Shown one piece after another: positions 26,203 to 33,927 of a DNA stretch of 64,000 nt. The stretch spans positions 62,001 through 126,000 of the forward strand of contig CAVPXB010000010.1 of NCBI GenBank assembly GCA_963709525.1, read 5' to 3'. The notes below the pieces were generated by a model. It saw only the letters and a list, made by a program, of their open reading frames with translations. It ran no database searches and had not been told where the DNA came from. Both the position numbers and the translations under genes were made by a program. The stretch comes from CAIWHR01 sp963709525 (GTDB taxonomy: Bacteria; Pseudomonadota; Gammaproteobacteria; Burkholderiales; Casimicrobiaceae). Position 1 is the first letter of the stretch; each line of letters starts with the position of its first letter.

Positions 26203-26742
26203 TCAGCCCTTGAGACGACGCAACTCGACCGCGACCGACGCCACGCCATCGGTGAGCCAGATGTGGCCCTCCTGGATCGTGCATTGCAGCCGCATGCTGC
26301 GATCGACCAATTTCGCCATCGCCGTGGTCGCTTCCCTGGGCACGTCGACGACGGTCAACCGGTCGAGCGTCGACAGCTTGTCGCCGGCACGGTTCCACCA
26401 CACGTCGACGGCGCGGCCGCCATAGGTGTAGATGCGGACCGCGTCGGCACGGCCCGCGGCACGGCGGACATCCCGCTCGTCCGGGAGGCCGACGTCGATC
26501 CACAGCGAAATGGCACCGGTGAGGTCGCGCTGCCAGAGATCCGGTTCGTCCTCGGTGGACAGCCCGCGGCCGAACGCCAGCGCCTCGCTTGCGTGCAGCG
26601 CAAACGCAAGCAGTCGCACCATCAGCCGCTCGTCGGTCTCCGAAGGATGCCGCGCGAGCGTCAACGCATGGTCGCGGTAGTAGCCGCGATCCATGTCGGC
26701 GATCGACAGGTCGGCCTTGAAGATCGTCGCCTTCAGCGCCAT
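26203..26742 (-). CDS. yaeQ: YaeQ family protein
   Basis: 179-residue member of the YaeQ family, a PD-(D/E)xK-like fold. Motifs ALKATIFKADLSIADMDRGYY, RLLAFALHASEALAFGRGLS and TEDEPDLWQRD are characteristic, and ELD-like acidic residues sit where the nuclease core would be. The E. coli protein was reported as a suppressor of an rfaH defect; its biochemical activity is unresolved. It lies 13 bases downstream of the AEC transporter on the same strand. Confidence 0.93.
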   Translation of the reverse strand: MALKATIFKADLSIADMDRGYYRDHALTLARHPSETDERLMVRLLAFALHASEALAFGRGLSTEDEPDLWQRDLTGAISLWIDVGLPDERDVRRAAGRADAVRIYTYGGRAVDVWWNRAGDKLSTLDRLTVVDVPREATTAMAKLVDRSMRLQCTIQEGHIWLTDGVASVAVELRRLKG

Positions 26743-26755
26743 GGGGGGACAAGGT

Positions 26756-27703
26756 TCAGGTTGCGCCGGCGCCGAGCAGCGTCAGCACCAGGGGGGTTGA
26801 CAGCGCGGCCAGCGCCGTCGACAGCACGAGGCTGGCAGCGACAGGTCCGCCCAGCGTGTCGAACTGCCGGCTCATCAGGTAGACGTTGGCGCCCACCGGC
26901 AATGCGGCCATCAGCACGACCGCTTGCGTTTCGCGCGCGGACAATTCCAGCGCGTGCGCGAGCGCGAAGACGGTGAGGGGAAAGACCAGGAGCTTGACCG
27001 CGGTCATGACGACGCTCTGCCGCCAGCCGTCGCGAACGCCGTATTCGGCCAGGCCCATGCCCAGCGCGATCAACGACAGCGGCACCGCGGCCTGGCTGAT
27101 CAGCGCCATCATCGTGTCGACCGGACCGGGCAGGTCCGCTCCGCCATAGCTCCATGCAGTCCCCGCGAAGATGCCGATCACGATCGGATTCGCGGCGACT
27201 TCCTTCACCGTCTTGCCGATGCCGGCAAGCGACAGGTCGCCGTGCCGCGCCCATTCCACCGAAACGGTGACCAGCGTCCACAGGAGCAGCGCGTTGAACA
27301 CCAGCACCAGCGAAACCGCGGGCATCGCGGCTTCGCCCAGCGTGAGCTTCGCCAGTGGAATTCCGAGCAGCACGTTGTTGGAAAAGATGCCACCCAGCGC
27401 GAACACCGATTGCGAGGCGCCGTCCAGGCGAAATATCCAGAGGGCCGCGAGGCGGCCGACGACGAACACGATGGCGCAACCCCCGAAGTACGCGACCAGG
27501 ATCGCGGGGTCGACCGGCGGCATTCGCGCGAAGCCGCTCATCAGCCTGAAGAGCAGGACCGGTATCGCGATCGAGAACACGAAGCGCGTGAGCGCGTCGG
27601 CGGCGGAGGCGGGCCAGCGTCCCCATGCCGCGAGCGCGTAGCCCAGCGCGACCAGCGCGAACAGCGGGCCGGTCAGCGCGACAAAATGCGTGAATGCCTG
27701 CAT
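26756..27703 (-). CDS. AEC-family (auxin efflux carrier) transporter
   Basis: Inner-membrane carrier of 315 residues from ATG 27703 (a TTG at 27718 would add five residues). About ten hydrophobic helices are visible, including FALVALGYALAAWGRW, FSIAIPVLLFRLMSGFARM, GIFSNNVLLGIPLAK (the conserved NxxxxGxPL loop) and LIALGMGLAEYGVR. The family exports or imports small organic acids such as malate or malonate. Substrate unknown. Confidence 0.9.
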   Translation of the reverse strand: MQAFTHFVALTGPLFALVALGYALAAWGRWPASAADALTRFVFSIAIPVLLFRLMSGFARMPPVDPAILVAYFGGCAIVFVVGRLAALWIFRLDGASQSVFALGGIFSNNVLLGIPLAKLTLGEAAMPAVSLVLVFNALLLWTLVTVSVEWARHGDLSLAGIGKTVKEVAANPIVIGIFAGTAWSYGGADLPGPVDTMMALISQAAVPLSLIALGMGLAEYGVRDGWRQSVVMTAVKLLVFPLTVFALAHALELSARETQAVVLMAALPVGANVYLMSRQFDTLGGPVAASLVLSTALAALSTPLVLTLLGAGAT

Positions 27704-27769
27704 CGGGATCGGCGTCAATGCCGTCGGCGGACGGGGTCGGCGAGAAAGCGCGCGTCCTGGTGCGCGACG

Positions 27770-29233
27770 TCAGCGACCGCGGTTGACCGGCCGGTGCTGG
27801 GAGGCAAGCCGCGACCGCGGGGAGGCGGCGGCGGGTGCGGGCCCGCTCTTCGGGGGCGCGACCTTCGCCGACGGGACGCTTCCGGCGACGGGCGGGCGCG
27901 GAGCGCTTCGCGGCGCCGCAACACCCGCCTGCCGGTGCCTGCTTCCTTCCGGAGCGCGCGACAAAGGCGCCTTGCCCGTCGGCCGCTTGTGGCCGGACGT
28001 CGATGCGCTCCGCGGCTGCGGCGTCCGGCCCTGCGTGTTGCCGCGCCCCTGGCGCTGCAGGATCGGCTGCGCCCTGGCGTGCGGATCGGGCTCGAAGCCG
28101 GCGATGGTGTCCCGCGGAATCGGGCGCTTGAGCAGCTTCTCGATGTCGCGCAGGAACTCGTGCTCGTCGACGCACACGAGCGAGATCGCCTCGCCGCTGG
28201 CGCCGGCGCGCCCGGTGCGTCCGATGCGGTGCACGTAGTCCTCGGGAACGTTGGGCAGGTCGTAGTTGACGACGTGCGGGAGTTGGTCGATGTCGATGCC
28301 GCGCGCCGCGATGTCGGTGGCGACGAGGACCTGCAGGCTGCCTTCCTTGAACTCGGCCAGCGCGCGGGTGCGCGCGCCCTGGCTCTTGTTGCCGTGGATC
28401 GCCAGCGCGGTGATCCCGTCCTTGTCGAGCTGCTCGGCGAGCTTGTTGGCGCCGTGCTTGGTGCGCGTGAACACCAGCACCTGGTGCCAGTTGTTGCTGC
28501 CGATGAGATGCGTCAGCAGTTCGCGCTTGCGCTCCCGATCGACGGGATGGACGCGCTGCGCGATGATCTCGACCGTCGAGTTGCGCGGCGTGACCTCGAT
28601 CATCGCCGGCGCGTTCAAGAGGCTGTCGGCGAGGTCCTTGATCTCGTCGGAGAACGTCGCCGAGAAGAGGAGGTTCTGCCGCTTTTTCGGCAGCAGCGCG
28701 AGGATGCGCCTGATGTCGCGGATGAAGCCCATGTCGAGCATCCGGTCCGCCTCGTCGAGGACGAGGATCTCGACGTGCGAGAGGTCGAGCGTGCCCTGGC
28801 CCTGGTGATCGAGCAGGCGCCCCGGCGTGGCGACGAGGATGTCGACACCGCGCCTCAGTTGCGCAATCTGCGGGTTGATGCCGACGCCGCCGAATATCAC
28901 CATCGAGGTCAGCGGCAGGTATTTGCCGTAGACGCGAACGCTTTCCTCGACCTGGGCGGCGAGTTCCCGCGTGGGGGTCAGGATCAGCGTGCGTATGTGC
29001 TTTTTCGCCGGTTGCCGACCTGCGTGTGGCGCGCTCGGTAGCGACAGCCGCTGCAGCAGCGGCAGCACGAAGCCGGCGGTCTTGCCGGTTCCGGTCTGCG
29101 CGCCTGCCAGGAGGTCGCCTCCGGCGAGTACGGCGGGAATCGCCTGCTTCTGGATCGGCGTGGGTTGGGTGTAGCCCTGATCGGCGACCGCGCGTAACAG
29201 CGCGTCGGACAGGCCGAGCGTGGAAAATGACAT
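27770..29233 (-). CDS. rhlE: DEAD-box RNA helicase, RhlE type
   Basis: ATP-dependent RNA helicase of 487 residues from ATG 29233. Q motif LGLSDALLRAVADQGYTQPT, motif I GAQTGTGKTAGF, Ia TPTRELAAQVEES, II LDEADRMLDMGF, III FSATFSDEI, V VATDIAARGIDI, VI HRIGRTGRAG. The C-terminal 110 residues are basic and low-complexity (RSASTSGHKRPTGKAPLSRA), as in RhlE proteins of betaproteobacteria, and probably bind RNA. Confidence 0.95.
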   Translation of the reverse strand: MSFSTLGLSDALLRAVADQGYTQPTPIQKQAIPAVLAGGDLLAGAQTGTGKTAGFVLPLLQRLSLPSAPHAGRQPAKKHIRTLILTPTRELAAQVEESVRVYGKYLPLTSMVIFGGVGINPQIAQLRRGVDILVATPGRLLDHQGQGTLDLSHVEILVLDEADRMLDMGFIRDIRRILALLPKKRQNLLFSATFSDEIKDLADSLLNAPAMIEVTPRNSTVEIIAQRVHPVDRERKRELLTHLIGSNNWHQVLVFTRTKHGANKLAEQLDKDGITALAIHGNKSQGARTRALAEFKEGSLQVLVATDIAARGIDIDQLPHVVNYDLPNVPEDYVHRIGRTGRAGASGEAISLVCVDEHEFLRDIEKLLKRPIPRDTIAGFEPDPHARAQPILQRQGRGNTQGRTPQPRSASTSGHKRPTGKAPLSRAPEGSRHRQAGVAAPRSAPRPPVAGSVPSAKVAPPKSGPAPAAASPRSRLASQHRPVNRGR

Positions 29234-29388
29234 GACAACTTTCGAAAGAGATCGGCCCGTCGCCGCACGATGGGCGCCAGTCGCAGGCAATCAGGGGAAA
29301 AACGGAGGTCGGAATCGACGGCGGCAGCGGGACTGTCCATATAGCCGCGTGCCGCCATTATAGCAGGTCCTCGGGCAGCCTGCGCTGA

Positions 29389-29625
29389 TCAGCGCCCGGT
29401 GGCGGCGAGCGCGGCGAGCGGCCGTATGCGCGCACGGTGGACGGTGACGATCTGCCCGGCGCGGATCTTGCAGGTCTTGCGCGTCTCGATCGCGCCATCG
29501 ACCCGGACGACGCCGGAGGCGACCAGCGCCTTGCCGGCGCCGCCGCTGTCGGCGAGGCCGGCGATCTTGACGAGATCGCACAAGGCGATGAACTCGCCGG
29601 TCAGTCGAACTTCGATTTCGGTCAT
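29389..29625 (-). CDS. S4-domain RNA-binding protein, YbcJ type
   Basis: 78-residue protein consisting of one S4 RNA-binding domain: ITEIEVRL-like opening (TEIEVRLTGEFIALCDLVKI), then GLADSGGAGKALVASGVVRV, then DGAIETRKTCKIRAGQIVTV. YbcJ relatives bind structured RNA and associate with ribosome biogenesis. It lies downstream of no obvious partner and 155 bases from the helicase gene on the same strand. Confidence 0.88.
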   Translation of the reverse strand: MTEIEVRLTGEFIALCDLVKIAGLADSGGAGKALVASGVVRVDGAIETRKTCKIRAGQIVTVHRARIRPLAALAATGR

Positions 29626-29762
29626 CAACGCCTTCCACTGCGGACAAATGCAGCGTGCATTATCGGCTAGAATGCGCCGCACGCGGGGATAGGACACCCG
29701 CGCCATAAATCGACGACGCCGTTGCCGGCGCGAACGCGATACTTCGGAGGAGTGCCCGTCCC

Positions 29763-30221
29763 ATGCCTCAAACCGTCATCCGGAATACGAGTTTCCGCGC
29801 GCTCAAGGACAGCGACTCGGTCGGCGAAGCGGTCCAGGGAATGCTCGACGATCGCGTGTCCGACCTGCCGGTCGTCGATGGCGAAGGCCGCCTCATCGGC
29901 CTGTTCAAGCTCGACCTCCTGCTCGCATCGCTGCTGCCGAAGGCGGCGCTGATCGGCTACGGCGTGCCCGACCTCGCGTTCATTTCGGATACTGTCACGC
30001 AGTTGCGAGAGAGGATGCGCGAAATCGAGACGGAACACGTCCGCCATTTCGCCGTCAAGCCCGACCACGTCGTTCGTCCGGACACCAGTCCGATGGAAGT
30101 CGTGATGCTGCTGTACAAGGGTGCCAACAATGTGCCGGTCGTGGATCGCGAGACCGGCAAGCTGGTCGGCATGGTCGACGCGCGCGACGTGCTTGCCGCG
30201 CTGCAGGCGAAGGAGGGCTGA
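29763..30221 (+). CDS. CBS-domain pair protein
   Basis: 152 residues forming two CBS motifs (SVGEAVQGMLDDRVSDLPVV and SPMEVVMLLYKGANNVPVV ... GMVDARDVLAAL). CBS pairs bind adenosyl nucleotides and gate enzymes or transporters. Its stop lies two bases before the ATG of the SLC13-type permease, so it is very likely the regulator of that carrier, encoded as a separate subunit. Confidence 0.92.
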   Translation: MPQTVIRNTSFRALKDSDSVGEAVQGMLDDRVSDLPVVDGEGRLIGLFKLDLLLASLLPKAALIGYGVPDLAFISDTVTQLRERMREIETEHVRHFAVKPDHVVRPDTSPMEVVMLLYKGANNVPVVDRETGKLVGMVDARDVLAALQAKEG

Positions 30222-30223
30222 CC

Positions 30224-31568
30224 ATGCACGGTGCGGCGCAGCATGCCTCGTCGGTGATCTTCGGCTGGAGCCCGTTGTGGGTCGCGACCGTCCTGTTCGT
30301 GGTGACCTACGCGGTCATCATGAGCGAGAAGCTCAATCGCGCGATCATCGCGCTGACCGGCGCCGGCCTCGTGATTCTTCTGGGCGTGGCCGACCAGAAG
30401 GAAGCGATGGCGGCGGTGGATTTCAACACCCTGGGCCTGCTGCTCGGAATGATGCTGATCGTCAACATCACGCGGCGCTCGGGGCTCTTTCAGTACGTCG
30501 CGATCTGGACGGCAAAGAAGGTCAAGGCAAGCCCCTGGGGCGTGTTGCTGATGATGTCGATCGTCACCGCGGTGTTTTCGGCGCTCCTCGACAACGTCAC
30601 CACGGTGCTGCTGACCGTGCCGGTGACGCTGCTGATCACCGAGGAGCTGAAGGTCAAGCCGTACCCCTACCTTTTCACGCAGATCTTCGCCTCCAACATC
30701 GGCGGCACCGCGACGCTGATCGGCGACCCGCCCAACATCATGATCGGCTCGGCGGTCGGCCTCACCTTCAACGACTTCGCGCTGGCTTTGACGCCGGTCG
30801 TGGTCGTCGTGTTCGCGGTCACCATGGTGCCGCTCTACCTCATCTGGGGCCGGCATTTGCACGCGGCCCCCGAGGACCGGCAACGGGTGATGAGCTTCAA
30901 CGAGCGCGAGGCGATCACCGATCCGCGGCTGCTGAAGCAATCGCTGACGGTCATCGCGCTGGTCATCCTCGGTTTCATGCTGCAGCGGCAGATCGGCGTC
31001 GAGCCGGCGACCATCGCCATCTTCGGCGCCGCGGTGCTGCTGGCACTCGACAACCTCGGCAAGGACCCCGAGCAGCAGTCGCACAACGTCCACGCGGCGC
31101 TGTCCGAAGCCGAGTGGATCACGCTGATGTTCTTCCTCGGGCTGTTCGTGCTGGTGTACGGCGTCGAGAAGGCGGGCCTCATCCACATCATGGCGCAGGG
31201 ACTCATCGACTTCACCCGGGGGGATTTCCCGCTGGCAGCCGTGCTGATCCTGTGGTCGTCGGCGATCGTCTCGGCCTTCATCGACAACATCCCCTTCGTC
31301 GCGACGATGATCCCGCTGATCAAGAATCTGGCGCCGGCGTTCGGCGGCGAGCAGGCGATCCTGCCGCTGTGGTGGGCGCTGTCGCTGGGCGCCTGCCTGG
31401 GCGGCAACGGCACGCTGATCGGCGCGTCGGCCAATCTGGTGGTGGCGGGGCTCGCCGAGCGGGCAGGGACGCCGTTCCGCTTTGTCGAGTACCTCAAGAT
31501 CGCGTTTCCGCTGATGCTCGATCAGCATCGTCATCTGTCACGCCTATATCGTCTGGCGCTTTCTGTGA
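30224..31568 (+). CDS. SLC13/ArsB-type permease (C-terminal frameshift)
   Basis: Ion-transporter-superfamily permease with about eleven membrane helices. Two family repeats are visible: ASNIGGTATLIGDPPNIMIG and LGACLGGNGTLIGASANLVV, the paired loops that form the substrate and sodium site. Probable substrates are divalent anions (dicarboxylate, sulfate, arsenite) or Na+/H+ exchange; not resolved. Near base 31518 the frame slips; corrected, it ends LSISIVICHAYIVWRFL with TGA at 31566-31568. Uncorrected, it would run to 31648. Confidence 0.88.
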
Positions 31569-31599
31569 GGCCGGGTGACGCAGCCCCGCGCCCGCCCGG

Positions 31600-33528
31600 T
31601 CATCGGCCGGCAGGCTTGCGCGCCTCGAGCTCTTCCCAGCGCGCGTAAGCGGCCCCGATTTCGGCGCCGAGGCGCACCTCGTCGTCCCTGAGCGCGCGCG
31701 CCGCGTCGCCGCCGTCGCGGTAGAGCGATGGCGCGGCAAGCGCCGCGTGCAGCGTTGCCAGGCGCGCCTCGAGCGCCTCGATCGCGGCCGGCAGCGCGGC
31801 GAGCTCCCTTTCCTCGTTGAGCGACAGCGATCGGACGCGCGGGCGCACCGGCGCCGTGGCTGGCGCCGCTTTCGCTTCGCGCGCAGGTGTTGCGTTGCCG
31901 CGCGGGGCCGCATCTTCTCTGGCCGCGCGCGCGGCTGCGAAGGTCACCCAGTCGGAGTAGCCGCCCGGATACTCGACGAGCTTGCCATCGCCTTCGAAGG
32001 CGATGGTCTGCGTCACCACATTGTCCAGGAACGCGCGATCGTGACTGACGAGGAATATCGTTCCGGTGTAGTCCTGCAGCAGCGACTCCAGCAGCTCGAG
32101 CGTGTCGATGTCGAGGTCGTTGGTCGGCTCGTCGAGGACCAGGACGTTGGCCGGTTGCGCAAACAGGCGCGCCAGAAAGAGGCGGTTGCGCTCGCCGCCG
32201 GAGAGCGAACGGACGGGCGAGCGCGCCCGCTCGGGCGGAAACAGGAAGTCGCCGAGGTAGGTGACGACGTGGCGGCGCATGCCGCCGATGTCGATGAAGT
32301 CGGCGCCGGGGCTGATCGCTTCCTCCAGCGTCCAGTCGGGGTCGAGCGCCTCGCGCATCTGGTCGTAATAGGCAGCCACGACGTTGCTGCCGCGACGCAC
32401 CGAACCTTCGTCCGGCTCGATGGCGCCCAGGATCAGCTTCAGCAGCGTCGTCTTGCCGGCGCCGTTGGGGCCGATGAGACCGATGCGATCGCCGCGCAGG
32501 ATGCGCGTGGTGAAGCGGTCGATGATCCGGCGCGCGCCGTAGATCTTGGTCGCGCTTTCGAGCTCCGCCACCATCCTGCCGCCACGCTCTCCCGCATCGA
32601 CCTTGAGGTTGACCTGGCCCAGCCGATCCCGGCGCTCGGCGCGATCGCAGCGCAGCGCTTCCAGGCGCCGCACGCGACCTTCATTGCGGGTTCGCCGCGC
32701 CTCGATTCCCTTGCGTATCCACACTTCTTCCTGCGCCAGCACCTTGTCCGACTTGGCATTGACGACGGCTTCGTCGGCCAGTTCGCGCGCCTTGCGCTCC
32801 TGGTACGCGGCGAAGCTGCCGGGATAGCTGCGCAGCCGACCGCGATCGAGTTCGACGATGCGCGTTGCGACGGCATCGAGAAACCGCCGGTCATGGGTGA
32901 CGAACAGCACCGCGCCTGGAAACCCGCGCAGCAACTCTTCCAGCCAGCCGATGGCGGTGAAGTCGAGGTGGTTGGTCGGTTCGTCGAGCAGCAGCACGTC
33001 GGGGTCCGCCGCCAGCGCCTGGGCGAGCGAAACGCGCTTTTGCCAGCCGCCGGACAGGCTGCCGACCGTGTCATTGGGCGACAGGTCGAGACGGGACAGC
33101 ACGGTGTCGACGCGATGGCCGAGCGTCCATCCGTCCGAGGCGTCGAGCAGCGCGGAGAGCGCGTCGATGCGCGACAGCGCGACCGCGTCGTCGGCGCGCT
33201 CGGCAACGCGTGCCGTCGCGTGGTGATAGTCGGCGAGCAGGCCGCCGGCGTCCCCCAGTCCGAGCGCGACGGTGTCGTAGACGCTCAACGCGGGGTCGTG
33301 CTCCGGCTCCTGGGCAACATACGCCACCCGGATGCCGGGAGCGCGCCACGCGACGCCGTCGTCGAGCGCCGCGAGACTCGCCACCACCTTCAGCAGTGAC
33401 GATTTTCCGCTGCCGTTGCGCCCGATCAGCGCGACCCGCTCGCGCGCATCGAGAGCCAGGTCCGAGTCATCGAGCAGCGGTCGATGGCCAAAGGCCAGCC
33501 GCGCGCGGGTGAGGGTGACTAGAGGCAT
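31600..33528 (-). CDS. uup: ABC-F ATPase, Uup type
   Basis: Soluble ABC-F protein of 642 residues with two ATPase domains and a C-terminal coiled coil. First P-loop VALIGRNGSGKSSLLKV with signature SLSGGWQKRVSLAQAL and Walker B DVLLLDEPTNHLDF. Second P-loop IGLIGPNGAGKTTLLKL with SLSGGERNRLFLARLF and VLVLDEPTNDLDIDTLELLE. The C-terminal 80 residues form charged heptads. Uup acts on ribosomes or DNA transactions (precise transposon excision is affected in E. coli). Start ATG 33528. Confidence 0.95.
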   Translation of the reverse strand: MPLVTLTRARLAFGHRPLLDDSDLALDARERVALIGRNGSGKSSLLKVVASLAALDDGVAWRAPGIRVAYVAQEPEHDPALSVYDTVALGLGDAGGLLADYHHATARVAERADDAVALSRIDALSALLDASDGWTLGHRVDTVLSRLDLSPNDTVGSLSGGWQKRVSLAQALAADPDVLLLDEPTNHLDFTAIGWLEELLRGFPGAVLFVTHDRRFLDAVATRIVELDRGRLRSYPGSFAAYQERKARELADEAVVNAKSDKVLAQEEVWIRKGIEARRTRNEGRVRRLEALRCDRAERRDRLGQVNLKVDAGERGGRMVAELESATKIYGARRIIDRFTTRILRGDRIGLIGPNGAGKTTLLKLILGAIEPDEGSVRRGSNVVAAYYDQMREALDPDWTLEEAISPGADFIDIGGMRRHVVTYLGDFLFPPERARSPVRSLSGGERNRLFLARLFAQPANVLVLDEPTNDLDIDTLELLESLLQDYTGTIFLVSHDRAFLDNVVTQTIAFEGDGKLVEYPGGYSDWVTFAAARAAREDAAPRGNATPAREAKAAPATAPVRPRVRSLSLNEERELAALPAAIEALEARLATLHAALAAPSLYRDGGDAARALRDDEVRLGAEIGAAYARWEELEARKPAGR

Positions 33529-33765
33529 GGGGAAGCGGGGTTCGGAATGACCGGCAGCGCGCGGGTGCGTCGAGGTCGCGCGCTGCCACGTGCGGCTGCC
33601 TCGCGCACGCGTCAGTACCCGCCCGGCCGCCCGAAGGGTGCTGACTGCGCCCCCTCGGGGGGCAGCGAACACCAGGCCGAAGGCCGCAGGACAGCCGAAG
33701 GCTGGTCCCGCGCAGCGGGAAGCGGCTTTGCCGCACACAGTGAGCGTGGGGGCAGTTTCATTCTG
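33529..33765. repeat. GC-rich intergenic repeat tract
   Basis: No gene is supported here. From about 33640 the sequence has the betaproteobacterial intergenic style GCGCCCCCTCGGGGGGCAGC ... GTGAGCGTGGGGGCAG with short nested palindromes (GAAGGCCGC, CCGCGCAGCGG, GGCTTTGCC). These arms can fold into a large hairpin. Probably a REP-like element or terminator of the flanking genes. Confidence 0.55.
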
Positions 33766-33927
33766 GCAGCCTGTCGGACTTAGGGTTCATCTACTGCGCC
33801 GGTGGGATAGTGGTCCATATTTCCCCGCTTTTTCCTTACATGGTCCCGCCATGCGCCTCAAAAGCGTGAAAATCTGTCCTCGCTCTCCCACTCGGCTCGC
33901 TACGATGACCTAAGTCCGACAGGCTGC
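33766..33927. mobile_element. 162-bp MITE-like element with 19-bp perfect terminal inverted repeats
   Basis: GCAGCCTGTCGGACTTAGG at 33766-33784 and its exact complement CCTAAGTCCGACAGGCTGC at 33909-33927. The interior of about 125 bases is distinctly AT-richer than the neighbourhood and has no ORF. The right end overlaps the stop codon of the DUF1631 gene (TAG from 33927-33929). This shape fits a non-autonomous transposable element whose transposase is encoded elsewhere. No clear target duplication was found. Confidence 0.7.

Noticed and set aside
26756..28175. A possible helicase-transporter fusion on the minus strand
   Set aside because: The 480-codon frame reads the helicase tail and transporter out of frame. 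The two real proteins occupy other frames and have their own starts and stops.
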